64,000 bases of DNA, taken from Microcella alkalica. GTDB lineage: Bacteria; Actinomycetota; Actinomycetes; Actinomycetales; Microbacteriaceae. The stretch is from NCBI RefSeq assembly GCF_014595885.1, contig NZ_JABUKC010000003.1, forward strand, positions 124,001 through 188,000. The letters run 5' to 3'. The translations under genes and the position numbers were made by a program. The notes below the pieces were generated by a model. The model was not told the DNA's origin. It made no database searches and saw only the letters and a program-made list of their open reading frames with translations. Below, piece after piece: positions 63,468 through 64,000 of this stretch. The first letter of the stretch is position 1, and every line of letters starts with the position of its first letter.

Positions 63468-63527
63468 GCTCGCCAGACTAGCCGCGGGCGCGGTCGAGCG
63501 GGCGGCCGGGCGGCTCCGGCGCGCGGG

Positions 63528-64000
63528 TCAGCGGCGACGGGGTGAGACCGCTCTCACTCGCAGCCCCGCCTCGCGCAGCGCCGTGGCATCCCCCTCATCG
63601 GCATTCGTGTCGGTGATGAGCTCGTCGATCTCGTCGAGGCCGGCGACGCGGCCCAGGTGCGCCTGGCCGAGCTTCGACGAGTCGGCGACGAGCACGCGCC
63701 GCGCGGCGCTCGCGACCATGCGACGCTTCACCTCCGCCTCGGGCAGGTTGACGTTCGTGACCCCGTGCACCGGATGCACGCCCGTCGCGCCCAGAATCGC
63801 CAGGTCGGCCCGCACGTCGTCGAGCAGCGTCGTCGCGAGCGGGTTCACGAGCGAGTGCTGCAGCGAGCGCACCGTGCCGCCGGTCACGACGACCGTGAAG
63901 CGGGGGATGGCCGGCTCGAGTGCGAGCGCCACCGCGAGCCCGTTCGTCACGACGACGACCTCGCTCAGGTCGGTGCGAGCGACGAGCGCGTGCGCCACCG
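63528..64000 (-). CDS. DeoR-family sugar regulator, C-terminal part (5' end outside window)
   Basis: About 157 C-terminal residues; the frame is open to the window edge, so the helix-turn-helix is missing. The DeoR sensor domain is clear: VVTNGLAVALALE, TVVVTGGTVRSLQHSLVNPLA, LAILGATGVHPVHGVTN, EAEVKRRMVASAARRVLVADSSKLGQ. It binds a phosphorylated sugar. The aldose epimerase gene lies downstream. Confidence 0.9.
   Translation of the reverse strand, partial: VAHALVARTDLSEVVVVTNGLAVALALEPAIPRFTVVVTGGTVRSLQHSLVNPLATTLLDDVRADLAILGATGVHPVHGVTNVNLPEAEVKRRMVASAARRVLVADSSKLGQAHLGRVAGLDEIDELITDTNADEGDATALREAGLRVRAVSPRRR

Overview
The window is about 72% GC by eye, with NNC/NNG-rich codons, GTG starts and many ATGA stop/start overlaps. 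It carries CarD, an IspD-IspF fusion, a PstSCAB/PPK/PhoU phosphate set, a GlnR-type regulator next to a FABP/nitrobindin gene, and SigK-RskA. These point to an actinomycete, most likely Microbacteriaceae; the family is inferred from gene content and order, not from a marker tree. No rRNA, CRISPR array, transposase, phage or origin was found. The two tRNA genes are Thr(UGU) and Lys(UUU).

Layout. 0-8.8 kb: end of an ABC exporter, nicotinamidase, DD-carboxypeptidase, a Gfo/Idh/MocA oxidoreductase, a secreted CAP protein, tRNA-Thr, a DsbA-like protein, a sugar-importer ATPase and a DUF4032 kinase-like protein. 8.8-23.0 kb: catabolic block A, with a fused E1 alpha-beta plus E2 of a 2-oxoacid dehydrogenase, two VOC proteins, GntR and XRE-cupin regulators, a hydroxyisobutyrate-dehydrogenase-like enzyme, an M24 creatinase-like enzyme, two SDRs, an amidohydrolase, an MFS permease broken near its start and a bicupin. 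23.0-30.6 kb: core genes rlmB-cysS-ispDF-carD, a lipoprotein, and regX3-senX3 divergent from phoU. 30.7-39.1 kb: catabolic block B, with a TetR regulator, a flavin monooxygenase, a branched-chain-amino-acid-type ABC importer (fused LivG-LivF, LivK, LivH, LivM), an enoyl-CoA hydratase and a carboxymuconolactone-decarboxylase-like protein. It lies between phoU and gpmA, genes I recall as neighbours in related genomes, so it looks inserted. 39-45.5 kb: gpmA, methyltransferase, FUSC, YgfZ, FABP, two small membrane proteins, GlnR. 45.5-49.6 kb: an arsenic island with an ArsR-ArsC fusion, two more arsenate reductases, an aquaporin and an MFS permease. 49.7-57.2 kb: ppk, a MutT1-like protein and pstSCAB. 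57.2-60.4 kb: sigK-rskA followed by three envelope genes, including a lipoprotein cupredoxin. 60.4-64 kb: a 690-bp gap with a long inverted repeat, a conserved hypothetical, tRNA-Lys, aldose epimerase and a DeoR regulator cut by the window edge.

How the parts fit. Matching 11-bp direct-repeat PHO boxes sit before phoU and pstS, joining regX3-senX3, phoU and pstSCAB into one phosphate regulon, with polyphosphate kinase next door. The arsenic island shares one operator (ATAGAC-N4-GTCTAT type) placed on apparently leaderless promoters; its ArsR domain has no cysteine, so the fused reductase may be the sensor. In block A, a 17-bp element (GTTCA-N7-TGAAC) precedes both the SDR-M24/VOC pair and the bicupin-SDR operon, suggesting one regulon for an unidentified substrate. 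These three systems are the most interesting content.
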